Assembly: GCA_052034175.1 (NCBI GenBank)
Contig: JBPOIX010000351.1
Span: 1 to 12,321, forward strand
Source of the DNA: UBA668 sp052034175
GTDB taxonomy: Bacteria > Actinomycetota > Acidimicrobiia > Acidimicrobiales > Ilumatobacteraceae
DNA length: 12,321 nucleotides
Direction: 5' to 3'
A model generated the notes under the pieces. It ran no database searches and was not told where the DNA came from. It worked only from the letters and a program-made list of their open reading frames with translations. Position 1 is the stretch's first letter; each line of letters begins with the position of its first letter. Both the position numbers and the translations under genes were made by a program. Below are positions 12,271-12,321 of this stretch, piece after piece.

Positions 12271-12321
12271 ATGTCCCGCAGGATCGAAATCGAGCTCACC
12301 AGCGCGCGCCCGGATGGCACG
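12271..12321 (+). CDS. 5' end of a conserved hypothetical gene, cut by the window edge
   Basis: From the ATG at 12271 the plus strand reads MSRRIEIELTSARPDGT and runs off the right edge without a stop. The alternation of charged and hydrophobic residues looks like a real beta-strand. I associate this N-terminus with conserved actinobacterial proteins of unknown function (from memory, not checked). Divergent placement from the gamma-CA/prmA operon and a TACCGT box 8 nt upstream support a genuine start. The minus-strand frame overlapping it (to 12320) is explained as non-coding extension of the gamma-CA-like gene. Confidence 0.6.
   Translation, partial: MSRRIEIELTSARPDGT

Overview
The window is GC-rich, with dense, mostly GC-ending codons, and carries a WhiB-family gene. 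It also has many genes that seem to be transcribed without a leader, and terminators without a U-tract. Together these point to a chromosome segment of a high-GC actinobacterium. An Acidimicrobiia-type (Ilumatobacter-like) lineage is my best guess, by inference only. I see no transposase, integrase, tRNA, rRNA or CRISPR array.

Layout. 1-312: probable start of a minus-strand gene running off the left edge, an 18-bp palindrome, a long hairpin and about 4.5 copies of a 20-bp tandem repeat. 313-3379: a divergent cluster with an RpiR-type regulator (minus) facing a clavaminate-synthase-like Fe(II)/2-oxoglutarate amino-acid oxygenase and a threonine-aldolase-family PLP enzyme (plus). GTTC/GAAC inverted repeats lie in the divergent promoter. 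3426-3816: a WhiB gene with a strong sigma70-type promoter and an inverted-repeat operator. 3854-6365: a tight three-gene unit (APH-fold kinase-like protein, GNAT-like protein, ribokinase) whose reading frames overlap. 6407-8842: a large STAND-ATPase/LuxR regulator on the minus strand. 9118-10830: a divergent secreted protein, with an M15/ARB_07466-like peptidoglycan peptidase domain followed by seven exact 42-residue repeats that look like a seven-bladed beta-propeller. 10848-10877: a UUCG-capped terminator. 10906-12203: a gamma-carbonic-anhydrase-like gene followed by prmA on the minus strand, with overlapping stop and start. 12271-12321: the first 17 codons of a divergent plus-strand gene.

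How the genes may work together. The most interesting unit is 313-3379. The oxygenase family typically installs a beta-hydroxyl on a free amino acid, and the aldolase family splits beta-hydroxy amino acids into glycine plus an aldehyde. Side by side under one regulator they suggest a two-step amino-acid (or N-modified amino-acid) degradation route, similar in logic to the first two steps of carnitine biosynthesis. The LuxR regulator and the secreted hydrolase/propeller protein share an intergenic region with 11-bp direct repeats and may form a regulator-effector pair. At eight gene starts, including two at the window edges, I looked for a TANNNT-like -10 box 6-8 nt before the start codon; five match exactly or nearly, and two more differ in the first base. 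This pattern was used to choose starts.
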